The notes under the pieces are model-generated. The model was not told the origin of the DNA. It saw only the letters and a list, made by a program, of their open reading frames with translations, and ran no database searches. The translations under genes were made by a program, and so were the position numbers. A stretch of 64,000 nt of DNA from assembly GCA_037974665.1 (NCBI GenBank), contig CM075766.1, positions 46,179,569 to 46,243,568 of the forward strand, read 5' to 3'. This stretch comes from Ehretia macrophylla. Its lineage: Eukaryota > Streptophyta > Magnoliopsida > Boraginales > Ehretiaceae. Of the stretch, positions 11,413-22,693 are shown piece by piece (position 1 is the stretch's first letter; each line of letters begins with the position of its first letter).

Positions 11413-11710
11413 TTTTAGATTCGGCTTTTCCTTTTTTCTCTGAGAGAAAAAAGGTATGTTCTTGAGAGAAAAGGCTTAAAATAGTGAAGAAAAAAGTAAT
11501 GCACGTGAGGTTTCAAATGTATTTTCCTTTGCATCTTTGGGAAGGATTGAAGGGATCAACTTGACTCAGTTTGGTGCTGCTTTAAGCATTCTTGAATATG
11601 GATTATGTAATTGTGTAACTTGATACTATCTATTGATTCTAATTCTTTACCATTTGGCTGATACTCATGAGATGTTTGTTCTTTTGTAGATTCATTATTT
11701 GTTTTTTATA

Positions 11711-11766
11711 GAACCAAACCAAACCAAAGTAAGTCTTGTCCCACTAGATGGGGTCGGTTGCATAGC
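11711..11766 (+). repeat. Short dispersed repeat, copy 1
   Basis: Reads AACCAAACCAAAGTAAGT then CCACTAGATGGGGTCGG. A similar sequence lies at 40070-40117 in an intron of the phosphodiesterase-like gene. Probably a fragment of a common SINE-like repeat. Confidence 0.5.
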
Positions 11767-12235
11767 TATTCATATACAAAAAAAACAATGAGTCTACGGG
11801 TCTTTGAAAGTGAAGTAGGGATACAATGCTTTTCTGCTTTCTGTTTTGTATTAATTAAACATCTTTAAAAGTTAATTACTCAAATTTTAGTCCAAGGGAA
11901 TCTTTTTTCGGATTGAAATGGTTTGCAGTACCGATCTTCTATACTTTCAACTAAGTGTTGTTAATAATCCTTTTATTTAGCTGAAAATATCTCTCTTTAA
12001 TTTTTATCAATAATTTTGCAAATGTTATTCTTGGAAATTTCTAGAGTCATTTTCACATTACTTTGCAGCTCATTTCTTTGTATTATCATAGTGACATTTA
12101 AGTTCGTGTAGATTGTTATGCAACTAAAGTTTGATGTTTTCTTCTACTTACTTTGTATGCTCTATAACATATTACTTGTTAAATGTATGTGTTCTGGGCA
12201 TATCTATATTCTGTACATTTAAATACTTTTCTAAA

Positions 12236-12689
12236 GGGTGAAGTGCACCAGATCCCCTTATACTTTAGCGAAAGTGCACAACACCCCCTTATAGTTCAAA
12301 AACTCCCTGAACTAGTCCCTATACTTTTTAAAAGTGCACAACACCCCCCTACAGTTATAAAATTCATCATATTTAACGGATTTTGTAAAAAAGACGTAAA
12401 TACCCTCATTTTTTTCTCTCTTTTGCCATTTCCTCTTTTATTTAGGCCAAAAAAATGGTAATTTGATCAATTCATATAATTATTTAATGAATAAATTCGT
12501 TAAAAAAAAAAAAATATATCACTTAACGCGTGTGAAGTACACTCTTCGTTAAATTTAACGGATTTTTTAACGGTAGGGGGTGTTGTGCACTTTTGAAAAA
12601 CTACAAGGACTAACTCAGGGGGTTTTTAAACTATAGGGAGGTGTTGTGCACTTTCGCTAAAGTACAAGGGGGTCTGATGCACTTCACCC
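12236..12689. mobile_element. MULE-type MITE (454 bp) inside the Helitron
   Basis: Starts GGGTGAAGTGCACCAGA and ends in the inverted CACTTCACCC. The terminal inverted repeats are about 150 bp long and contain repeated GTGCACAACACCCCC-like units. Both sides carry the perfect 10-bp duplication CTTTTCTAAA (12226-12235 and 12690-12699). No coding capacity. Its termini resemble those of the outer MULE-like element (GGGTGAACTGCACC), so both belong to related families. Confidence 0.88.
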
Positions 12690-13394
12690 CTTTTCTAAAT
12701 TATGAACTTATTGCATACTATTATTTACCATTGTTCATCTCTTTGTGCAGAATACCTTTAGCTGCATTACGTTTTTGTAGCCTTTCGTGTGACTGCCATA
12801 TGCAATTGCTTTGTGCAATCTTGTAAACCTTCCAGTTTTTCATGGGCATCCAGTAATATTGATTACACCATTCTAATGAATTGTCATTTTTGGTTGATTT
12901 TATCACTCTTACTAGGACTCGTGTTCAGTTTTCAATTTGTTTTAAAAATGTAATAATAATTAAAAACCTTGCAACCACCAATGTATATATCTCATTTAAT
13001 AATTTATTTACGATATTTTCTTAATGTATATTGGGTTTAGCCCGTGCATATGCACGGGCAACCTCAACTAGTATATATATATATATATACATAGATCTCA
13101 CACAAAAATATACGTATATATACAACTGAAATAATTGGTATATATAAATCACATAACCGAAATCCAATTGTTAATTTGAAGCTATAGTGGAGATTGGTGA
13201 TGGTGACAAAAGTTGTTTTTATGGTGGCGGTGCGATGGTGGCGATAGTGGTGACCGGAGGTGGAGATCGTGGCGAAGATGATAGTGGTGGTGACGGAGAT
13301 GATGGTGGTGGTGAGTTGTTGTTTTCATTTTTTTTTTCAATCACTACTATTATTTTATTGTCAAATACGTGAAAAATAAATAATAATCATATTT

Positions 13395-13529
13395 TACGCT
13401 AGTGTGTTGCACATGCCGTCAAAAGTAACGAAAAATTTGACGGAGGGGGTGGTGTGCACCAAGAGTCGGACCATAGGGGGGTTGTGTGCACTTATGTCTG
13501 ACCACATGGGAGTCTGGTGCAGTTCACCC
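13395..13529 (-). repeat. Right terminal inverted repeat of the MULE-like element
   Basis: Reverse complement of the left arm, shorter by one internal unit. It carries CATGCCGTCAAAAGTAACG at its inner edge and ends CAGTTCACCC before the duplication AATTCCAAA. Confidence 0.8.
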
Positions 13530-13538
13530 AATTCCAAA

Positions 13539-16500
13539 ATTAATTTCAATTACTCTTTTTACACAATCTTCTTGAATACTTGCATAATTTGCGCATAAAA
13601 GCACGACAGAAAAGCGGATCTAATACCAAGACGACTTCTTTCTCGAAAAGTGCAGCAAGTACTCTTCATACGGTAGGAAAGAGCCAAAACATTTTCCCTT
13701 TGCAATCTAATCTGCAGCACAATTTGCAATCCTATTAGAACACTAAAAGCTTATATAGCCAAAATCAGTGGCAATTTGTGATAATGGCCTTTCTAAGTAT
13801 TCAGTATTGACTGCATTTGTTTAAGCGAAAAGCTAACTGCCAAACCTTTTTTGCATCCTCCAAGAGCATGGATTTGAGCTAAACTGCTGCGAAATGTGAA
13901 AACGTCTTCATTGATCTATGTTTGGCTCTCAATTTAATTTTTCATTGATGTTTGGAGAGATATTTATCAGTTTTAGATTCTTCAAAGCCCATAACTAAAT
14001 ACGATTTCTATACCCCCATTTCTTATTTTTTGCTTGTATAGATAATAAGGGGTTAATTATATTTGGCTTTCATGGTTACATCCTTCGAAGCTTTAGCCTG
14101 ATTCGTGTAATGGATCTTCTCTTATTGAGAGTAGCATCATTCGTTTTGGGGCGAATTTAAAATGGTTTATTAGTAGAAACTAAATAATTTTGATAATCAG
14201 AATTAACAGATCTATGGGACTAAGTAATTTTACAAACCAACTTACCATGATAGTTTAGATAATTTTACAGCTAGCGGTTGTAGAGTCACATATTTTTGAC
14301 GGTATGCACAAGGATATTTTGTAGCAAAAAAAAAAAAACTTATTATGTTGGACTTCTTTCATAGTATGAGTATATTCATTGGTTCGTATGACTGTATAAG
14401 TGTAACTACTAACTATAGGCTCCTGACTCCGATCTTGTTTGCGGCAAGACTCCGATCTTGTTTGCGGCAAGAGTGGAGTTTAATTCTTTTCCCATAGCTA
14501 ACCATGTAGATCTGCCATGATTTTGTTCAGCATATTTATGTGAAGAATGTGCGACAGAAAACGTTTTTTTTTTTCTTTCCTAGAGAGACTAAAGTTAATA
14601 AATTACACAATTATTAGTCGAGAGAACGACTCGTTCCTCCGATCATTTTTCAATAAAACTAATAGAGATTGAAGAATGATGTACGTAGTGTGAGCTCATG
14701 TTGAAAATTCTGGCCGAAACTTGATTCGCGTAGGCATCACGATCTCAGTGACAAGATTTTTTAATCCATTTGATCAATTATGCGTATATAATAGACGATA
14801 GAGCTATGAATTATTAATATAATATACTATTTTGAGAAAAGCAAAATATTCTACAGCCATCGTCTATGTACGGCTATAACCACAAAAGTAGCAAGCCAAA
14901 ATTTGATAGTGAGAAGAATACCATTGAAAAGTGTCTTGAACTCATATTAGCGGAGCTTTGTAAATGTGCACACCCTGACGTGTTCTGGGTATGTGAGGGA
15001 TATTTTAATAATTTTACATTAAAAACAAATATAATAGCTATCTGCAAACTGCCGCACAAACAAGCTACAAACTCAACAAATTTTTTTCTTTAAGTCCAAT
15101 CAACACATCTACTTTTTAAAAGCAAACTACTTTACTATTTTTTGGGTCAAACTACTTCAATTTTTAATAAATCAAATTCCATCCTAACAAAACTAATACC
15201 TCAGCAGCCACCATACTCACCATTCACCAACACGGCAAGACAAAACCACCCAACTCCCTCCCCCCACGCAGCGTGACAACAATGAGGTCGTCAATGAGGT
15301 CCGAGGTATTTTCCTTTTTATGTTTTTAGTCAAAAAAAATGAAAGTTTACTTTTAATTGTTATTTATGTAGATGTTAATTGTTATTTTAGTTGTTATTAA
15401 TAGTTTTAGATTAGTTTTTGTTATTATTTTATTATTAATTTTAAGTTTAGTTGTTTTAAATTTTTATTCATATTTTTCCTTGTTTATTAAATTTTTTAGT
15501 TATAGTTTCACTTTTACTTTTAGTTGTTTATTATTTTTTTAAAATTTTAGTTATAGTTGTTTATCACTTTTTATTGTTGTTTTGAATTATAATTTTTAAA
15601 TGTTGTTTTAATTGATTCAATAACCTATATAATTAATCTTTCATTTGTCAAAAAAAGAGCAAATGAAAAAAGTTTAGATCCAAAAAAAAAAATTTATTTT
15701 ATCAAAACTTTATTTTTGTCGTTTTTGTGCTTGTCCATAAGATTCCACCACATATTTTTAAAATGACCAAATTTAATTGATATCTTGGCAATGCTTCTTT
15801 ATCCGTATTGGTTGAATTAATATTTGTTGTTTTAATTTATATATGTTGTTTTTATATGTATATTTTAATTGATGCAATTATTATTTTTATATATAGGTTA
15901 TTGATTTTTGGATTGATGGATAAATATATAAAAAGAAAATAAGTTTATGGGTAATAATTTTCTTCTGAATTTAATGAAATAAATAGTGACTCCTCCACTA
16001 TAGTGCACACCCTGACATCAGATATCTCACTTTGTCACTGCTCGTATACAAGCCAAATTTAGAATACACTAAATTCAAAAGCTCAATCGAGGCACAATCT
16101 AAGTCTGATTAAATATAAAGTGTACCAAAATTGATATCAAGAAAAATAACATCTGAACGAAATTAAATTTATCTAATACGTTTCAAACACTCTATCACGA
16201 AACTAAATTTTTAGGGTTAGATGATGTACACTTGACGCCAGTACAGTAGTTTTAGTTGACAATACAGTTGCTAAGTGGGCGACCACCGTCAATTCTTTAT
16301 TTTAAAGATGATTCGAATCATCGTTAGACGCACTCCGAAGGTACCGCCGCGCCCACGCTGCGCTAGTGATCTTATCTTGATGATTCTTATTGTTCTCCAT
16401 GATACATGTTATATGTTTGCACAATTTTGATCTCTATTATGAACTTTCTTACTCATATTGCATTCATATGACTTCTCTTTAGCCTTGAGAAAGCACGTTA

Positions 16501-18283
16501 TGAAGCTCAAGTTGGATTGTGAATTTCATTTTTTATTTTTATTTTTTATAAGAAATTAATCATAAGTAAAATTATATTAAATTTATTTTAAGACCATAAA
16601 CTTTATAGTGTAATAATAATGTGTGGCAATGCATGTTCAACTTGTTCGGAAAAAATAAAAATAAGTTTATAACATATTTTGTTAACTTATAAAGAAAAAA
16701 AAAAAGCTGAGTTTGAGCATATTAGTTTGTTAGGTTAATTTCAACAACTTCTTTATTTTTTTTTTCTATATGTAGGGATTTTGAATTTTCTCGTTCTCTA
16801 TTTCAGTTTTACTCCAACAATACTCTTTATTTTAACTAAAACATTAATATTTTATCATTAATTTATTATTTATTTACCATTTTCATTCAATCATGTCTAC
16901 TTTATCTATTTCACATCAGCAAGACAGATCATAAAAGCAATAAAAAAATGTTTGGCGCGGCTGTTTCACTCAATGAATCAGGCGAGCAAAAAAGGTAAAG
17001 TGACGAGCTTTCTTCAGTGGCGAGTGAAGTAGCGATGCTGTTGAAGTTGCATTTTGGCCTTCAGCCTCGTCAAAATAACGAAAGATTGATTTTAACGAAA
17101 TTATTAAAACCAGCCTTACAAAGTGAAACTCGAATAACTAGAAGCTAGGTTGAACTCAACTCATTTGTCATATCTACTTTCCCTATCACTACTTTGACAC
17201 CGTAACACTATGAGCTTAATAAATATTATTAGGGGTCACTAGAGAGTGAGGCACTTACAATTTTAGAATTTTAAATGAACTTTAGCGAAAGGCTAGTAGC
17301 ATATAATTTACACCAACAAATATAAATATTGATTAAAATTGAGATATATCAAGGTTGTACTTCTTGGCATTCTTTGTACTAACGTAACTTATCTTCGTAT
17401 TTTTTCTCGATGAGAGTACTACTACTAATAGAATTGTCTAGGATGTAGAGTATCCATACAAGGAAACTAGTAGCATTTTTAATTGGTGAAATATAAGATC
17501 TCTTTCCGCATTGGCAATGCCCCATACTTGGGCCTTGAGAGCTTCATAATTTGTGCAAGTTTACTCTTAAACACCGAGCCTTCCACCCCAAAAAGGAGGA
17601 GCCAATTAGGTTCAAGCAAAGAGATTTTATTTAGTAGCGTTAGTATATATCACTTTTTTTTATTTTTTATTATTATTGTTGATATATATATATATATATA
17701 TCTATTTTTTCTTTCTTAGTGATAATAAGGAGAGGTAAAATTTAATATGTCTCGGTTTGAAATTCTTTGACTGCATATTAAGTTCACATTTTTAATTGAC
17801 TTGGTGTATGTGTTGAAGTGTATCTTTATATTTTAAAATTTATTAGTTGGTGATCGGACTCCGTTAAAATTTTTTTTTTAGTTAAATGTATGGAAATACA
17901 TATCCAATGCAATACTTTTAGTCGCAAAATAGCAAATTTGATGCATGTAATTTGTGAATTTGTAGTTTTTAGTCTTATAGTAAATTAAAGATTTAAAGCA
18001 TCTCACATACATACGGCAGACGTGCAAAGCACCTACGCTTTACTATGAGATGCGTGCATGATCTAAATTAATTCAATATTTTTTAAATAAAGTCTTTCCG
18101 TATCGGGAAGCTTCCAAAATTAAAATATATCAAAAAACCTAAACAAATTTTGACTTGATTATAAAAATTAGCTAGTGCCCTACCCTATATAGTAAACCAA
18201 TGCTTAGGCTCACATGGATCCATAGCCATAGTACCAACCACAATGGGATGCTCAAACTTGAAGACTATAAATAAATGAGAAAG
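13539..18283. other. Intergenic, AT-rich, no gene recognised
   Basis: No conserved coding sequence was found on either strand. Short frames (for example 14866-15093) have no protein-like features. The region has long T/A-rich tracts (15320-15900), a TA microsatellite (17681-17702) and a 23-bp tandem duplication (14425-14470). Confidence 0.6.
14425..14470. repeat. Two tandem copies of a 23-bp unit
   Basis: The unit begins GACTCCGATCTTGTTTGCGG and is repeated exactly twice head to tail. Confidence 0.9.
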
Positions 18284-18375
18284 TCTCCTATGCAAAAATT
18301 GTACAGTGGGATTGTGAGATTAGATAATTGGACCCCATTATTCTCAATCTCACAACCACTTTTTGCACAGGAGAA
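18284..18375. repeat. Imperfect palindrome / MITE-like inverted repeat
   Basis: CTCCTATGCAAAAATTGTAC and GGGATTGTGAGATT on the left pair with AATCTCACAACCACT and TTTTGCACAGGAG on the right, around a short centre. It would fold into a long hairpin. No target duplication was confirmed. Confidence 0.6.
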
Positions 18376-18639
18376 AATTCCTAAAGAAATAAGACTCCCA
18401 ACACTCCCCACCTTGTTGTGCTCACAGTAAGTGGGAAACTATTCTAACAGACAAGTCGGACAGTTTGACTCTTACGAAATAAACTTCACACGCATATAAG
18501 ACTTATTCTTATAGTGGTTGATTTAGGTGAACAAGAGGGTGTACACAATTTTTTTTAAAAAAATATTTTTTAATTTTTTTAAAAAAATTATTATATTAAA
18601 TACTTTTGTTATATAAATTTTAACCAGAGGATTAGTTAG

Positions 18640-20169
18640 AACCAATTGTCAGGATGGTTTGATGGAAACTTTTTCCACAATAAAATAAACACTGTGACCA
18701 CGAAGCACCAATTAACAACGTAGCCGCATTCTAGCCCATGCCACAATGTCTCTAGACTCTTGAACCAATCAGTGACAATTGATTGAACGGTCCAGATTCA
18801 CCCACTTTAGGTCCTCCTATTGGCTGAAAGTCACATCAAGAAAAGAACACTTATTAGCCATTGGTCCACGTTGCTCAACATAAACAGCTCCACGTAATAA
18901 AATAATCCAATAAAAAAATATGGATAAATGAGAAATGCAATAGCTTTTAAATGAGAGACATTTGTGTACTCAGGGGCACAAGACACTTGTCGCCTCCACC
19001 AAGCCTTAACCGAACGACACGCCTTCCACCCTCACTCCTCTTTAAGGGTATAATCGTTTTTTCCCTTGAACATTTTTGAGAATTTTTGTCTCTTCATCCC
19101 TCTAATAACCTCAGCAAAAATTTGATTCAACTGAGAAAAATAATTTCTGATTTTTTTGTGTGGAAATTAAAAGAAAAAACAGTGACTTATTTTTGTCTTG
19201 TTAAATCATCTTTGTGATATTATTAACATGGTTATCTACTTCAATCTTTTGGGTTTAATTTTTTGCAATTCTTTTGCTGAATTTGGGTTTTGGGTTTTGG
19301 GTTTTGAGAGCTGAAAATGAGGTCTGGAAGAAGAAAAAGGAAGAAAAAAGAAAAAAAGATTGAAGCTTTAGATGGTGATCATGATGTTGGTTTGTGGGTT
19401 TTGTTTTATACATTAATATGTGTAGACATACATATGTGTTGGCATGCATGGTATCTAAATGTACTGTTAAAATGTACGCTAATTGGAGTTAAAGTTGATT
19501 CTTTTTTTTTTGTTTGGGGGAAAAGAATTTAGATTTGTGTGATTTAGAGTTAAGCTGAGTGAAGTTAGATGATGTTAGTTACAACTCTGATCTGCAAAGT
19601 TGGGAAGTTTTATGAAAATTCTTGATTTGTTCCTATACTTTTGTGTGAAAAAAGTTTTGATATTTTTATGGTTTATGAAGAATTTTGAGTAATTTCTATT
19701 CTTCTGTGTACAAAAGATTTGATCTTTTTGTTAGTTTTTTGGAATTGCCAAGTGATGGCTGAGTATCTTGCAACAGAGTTGTTAAGTGAAGTTATCTAAT
19801 GCTAATTTTGTAGTTCAGCAAAGTTTTGATCTAATGCTTTCGGGTTTGGCTTTATTTGGCAATAAAGATCCTTATAGTCTTGTAGTTATATGTTTGTTAT
19901 AGGTTGAACTTGGTCAGATGGCTTATGTGCAGCTTGATGAGCTGTTTAAAAGCCTTTTTTACTTAATCGTCTTTAAATATGTTGATATGTTCTTGTTCTT
20001 ACTCCATTTGGTAATCCATATATCTCGAAAAAGAGATGAAGAATGATTAATGAAGCAAAAGGAATGCTCTTATTTTACTTGATAAACATTATTACGTTTA
20101 TTGATTATGATAATTTTGGATGTACTTATTAACATCTACTATAATTTTTTCTTTCCGCATTTTTAGAAA
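18640..20169 (+). promoter_or_regulatory. Upstream region and probable 5' UTR intron of the bZIP gene
   Basis: Just before the ATG, TTTCTTTCCGCATTTTTAG (ending at 20166) is a good 3' splice site, so the 5' UTR is probably interrupted by an intron of several hundred bases. The donor was not fixed; AG/GTCTGG near 19320 is one candidate. Further up, two ACGT-core motifs (CCACGTTG at 18866-18873, CCACGTAA at 18890-18897) could be bZIP/ABRE-like sites. That is an inference, as such motifs are frequent by chance. Alternatively the leader is continuous from about 19050. Confidence 0.45.
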
Positions 20170-22693
20170 ATGGGATCATTTATCGATTTCAAGAATTATG
20201 GGAACACTCCACAGCCAGAGGGCAGTGGAGGGAAGCCAAATGGTAATTTAACATTGTCTCGACAATCTTCCATATACACCTTAACCTTTGATGAGCTCCA
20301 AAATACTTTTGGCGGACTTGGGAAGGATTTTGGCTCAATGAACATGGAAGATCTTCTGAAGAATATTTGGACAGCTGAAGAGAATCAAGCCACGGCATCT
20401 TCTGCTGGAGTGGTAGATGGGAGTGCCCCTAGTGGGAATTTGCAGAGGCAAGGTTCTTTAACATTACCTCGCACGCTTAGTCAGAAAACTGTTGATGAAG
20501 TATGGAGGGACTTGTTTAAAGAAAATAGTGGTGGTGCAAAAGATGGAAGTTGTGCCAGGGGATCAAACATGGTGGTGAGGCAGCCCACTTTGGGTGAGAT
20601 GACATTGGAGGAATTTTTGGTCAGAGCAGGGGTAGTGAGAGAAGATATTCAACAAACGGCGAAGCCAGAGACTGGTGGATTCTATGGTGGTTTGGTTCAA
20701 CCAAGTAGTAATAGCTCTGGTTTGACAATAGGATTTCAACCTTCAGTTCAAAACCGAGGGGTGTTGGGAAATCAGTTCTTGGAGACGAGTAATGCTGTGC
20801 CTAGCCAATCTAATCTAATGCTGAATGTGGCTGGTGTTAGATCTCCTCATCAGCAACAATTGCAGCAACAACAGCATCAGCAGGTTCAGTTACAACAGCA
20901 GCCTCTATTCCCCAAGCAGACAAATTTGACTTTTTCCTCTGGTATGCAATTAGGAAGTAGCGCTCCGCTGGCTAGCCCTGGAGTGATGGTTCCAGTAGTT
21001 GGGATGTCAAATTCTTCCCTCGGTACTACATTAGTTCAAGGTGGTGTTATGCCACGTGGAGCAACTGGCTTGGCAGGGTTACGCAATACACCTACTTCTG
21101 TGGCTGGAGGATCTCCTTCAAATTCAGATGTCATTGCCAAAAGTAATTTAGACACATCATCACTCCCGGGTTCTCCTTATGCATTTAATGAAAGTGGACG
21201 AGGAAGGAGATCGGGTAGCTCTTTGGAGAAAGTGGTGGAGAGAAGGCGGAGGAGAATGATAAAAAACAGAGAGTCTGCTGCAAGATCACGAGCTCGGAAG
21301 CAGGTGAACTTACTGAGACAGCCGTCATACCTTTGTAGTTTCCTTGCACAGTTTGTTGAGATGCTGAAAATGATGTCTTCTATTCTTGTGTCTTCTGATT
21401 CTTGAGGTTTCAAATGATAGTGTCACCTTTTGGGTGGGTTGAAGCGCTTGGGAGGGTGGAGTGGTAGTGACTTGCTATACTCCATGATCGTTTTAGATCT
21501 TCCCGGCATATGCTTTTCCTGACGGTGAAAATTGGAGTTTGGGAAATCCATAGGACAGCACATCTATGCATGAGATTGCTACAAAAACTCCTCAAACATA
21601 TGCTAAAGGGTCTGGAGAGACTGATAATTCTGGGGGAATGACTATTTGTCCCCGGTAGTTTCTATTGGATGACTAAAACAGAGGACAATTTTTTAACAGA
21701 AGTTTCCGCAGATTTGTTCTTGCTCCGACTCTAATAGGAGTGCCATAGTGTGATGATGTCTGATCTTACAGTTGTCAATATAACTCCTTTCTAGAAAACT
21801 CGGTTGATATATATGTAGGAGTACATGTAGGCATTCTCGCACAGACACATACATATACGGAAAGGGTAACAACTTAATGTGAGTTGCTAAATGAAGCAAA
21901 AGAAACACATAAGCTAGTATTGAAGGATTAAATTTTCCAAGAGGGCATGAGTATGCTATCTACATGATTTTATTTTGATCTACAGAGAACAGAACGATTA
22001 AATATAAAGATAAATTGTTATTTTGACATCTTGTTGACAAGCTTCTTATTCTTGATACAGCTTTGGATAGCACGTCTATGCAGTTGCTTGCTTATGTATT
22101 ACCCCACTGATAAATTGATTCACTCATATCAACTGCATTTCGTATCGTTTATGGCAGGCCTATACCTTACAATTGGAAGCAGAAGTTGCAAAACTTAAAG
22201 AAATCAACCAAGGGTTGCAGAAAAAGCAGGTATTTTATAATAGACAGTCAAATTACACCCGTATTCAAAACTTTTCGGCAAACTAATGTTACGTGGATTG
22301 TCTTTGCTGCAGGCGGAATTTATGGAGATGCAGAAAAATCAGGTACTAAGCCCTGTTATTAGTGTAGGAGCCTATAGATTGAATAGTTCTCAATGTACCT
22401 AGCTTAAGATGAAATAGATGCTGAGTAGTGGTTTTTTTTAATAACAGAGCCAACTACTTAAGACTAATATGAAGAGACTGTGATGATGATGCCTGTTAGT
22501 TGACTTCATAAAATCAGAGAGGGTTGGAATTGTAATGCTATGTATGCAACAATACAATATTTTGGTTAATTATTCGAACTTAGTGATTGATCTTTCCGTG
22601 TAATCTACCTACTTGTAGATGTTGGAGACGATGAAGATGCCATGGGGAGGAAAACGAAGTTGCTTGAGAAGGACCTTAACAGGACCTTGGTAA
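20170..22693 (+). CDS. AREB/ABF-type bZIP transcription factor (ABA-responsive element binding)
   Basis: Coding exons: 20170-21303, 22158-22229, 22313-22342 and 22619-22693, all phase 0, giving 436 aa. Group A bZIP factors bind ABRE (ACGTG) sites in the nucleus and act in ABA, drought and salt responses. All family blocks are present. C1 is at about 31-48 (RQSSIYTLTFDELQNTFG), C2 about 58-71 (NMEDLLKNIWTAEE) and C3 about 93-116 (RQGSLTLPRTLSQKTVDEVW). A Gln-rich stretch lies about 223-245, the basic region about 350-378 (MIKNRESAARSRARKQ), and the leucine zipper follows in exons 2-3. The C-terminus is C4 (LRRTLTGPW). RQxS sites in C1 and C3 are the type phosphorylated by SnRK2 kinases. Exon 3 is only 30 bp. 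Retaining intron 1 would end the protein at 21405 without a zipper. Confidence 0.95.

Larger units (their letters stand above)
7614..13071 (+). mobile_element. Non-autonomous Helitron carrying captured gene pieces
   Basis: The 5' end reads TCTATACTATATAATAAG at 7614, a common plant Helitron start. The 3' end has the perfect palindrome GCCCGTGCATATGCACGGGC (13040-13059), and CTAG at 13068-13071, nine bases after it. It sits between A (7613) and T (13072) in an AT-repeat, with no target duplication, as expected of Helitrons. No Rep/helicase is present. The inside holds exon-like pieces with splice sites: a CT-rich leader with a GTAAGTA donor near 7988, a coiled-coil exon (9183-9290), casein kinase I exons (9890-10618), an unassigned set (11012-11412), and a MULE MITE (12236-12689). 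Confidence 0.88.
7175..13529. mobile_element. MULE-like TIR element (non-autonomous), host of the nested Helitron
   Basis: The ends are inverted repeats beginning GGGTGAACTGCACCAGAC (left) and its complement at 13512-13529. The similarity extends about 130-170 bp inward, to near 7345 and 13395. Flanks are the 9-bp near-duplication AATCCCAAA (7166-7174) / AATTCCAAA (13530-13538), one mismatch. Long terminal repeats with 9-bp duplications fit Mutator-like elements. Removing the Helitron at 7614-13071 leaves about 897 bp with no transposase, so it was a small non-autonomous element. The left arm has one extra copy of the short unit ending CCCCCTGTGG compared with the right arm. Confidence 0.8.

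Noticed and set aside
13187..13372. Gly/Asp-rich open frame
   Set aside because: Made of GGTGGTGA-type repeats within the right arm of the MULE-like element; not protein-like.
14866..15093. 75-codon open frame near 14.9 kb
   Set aside because: Isolated, AT-rich and without family resemblance.
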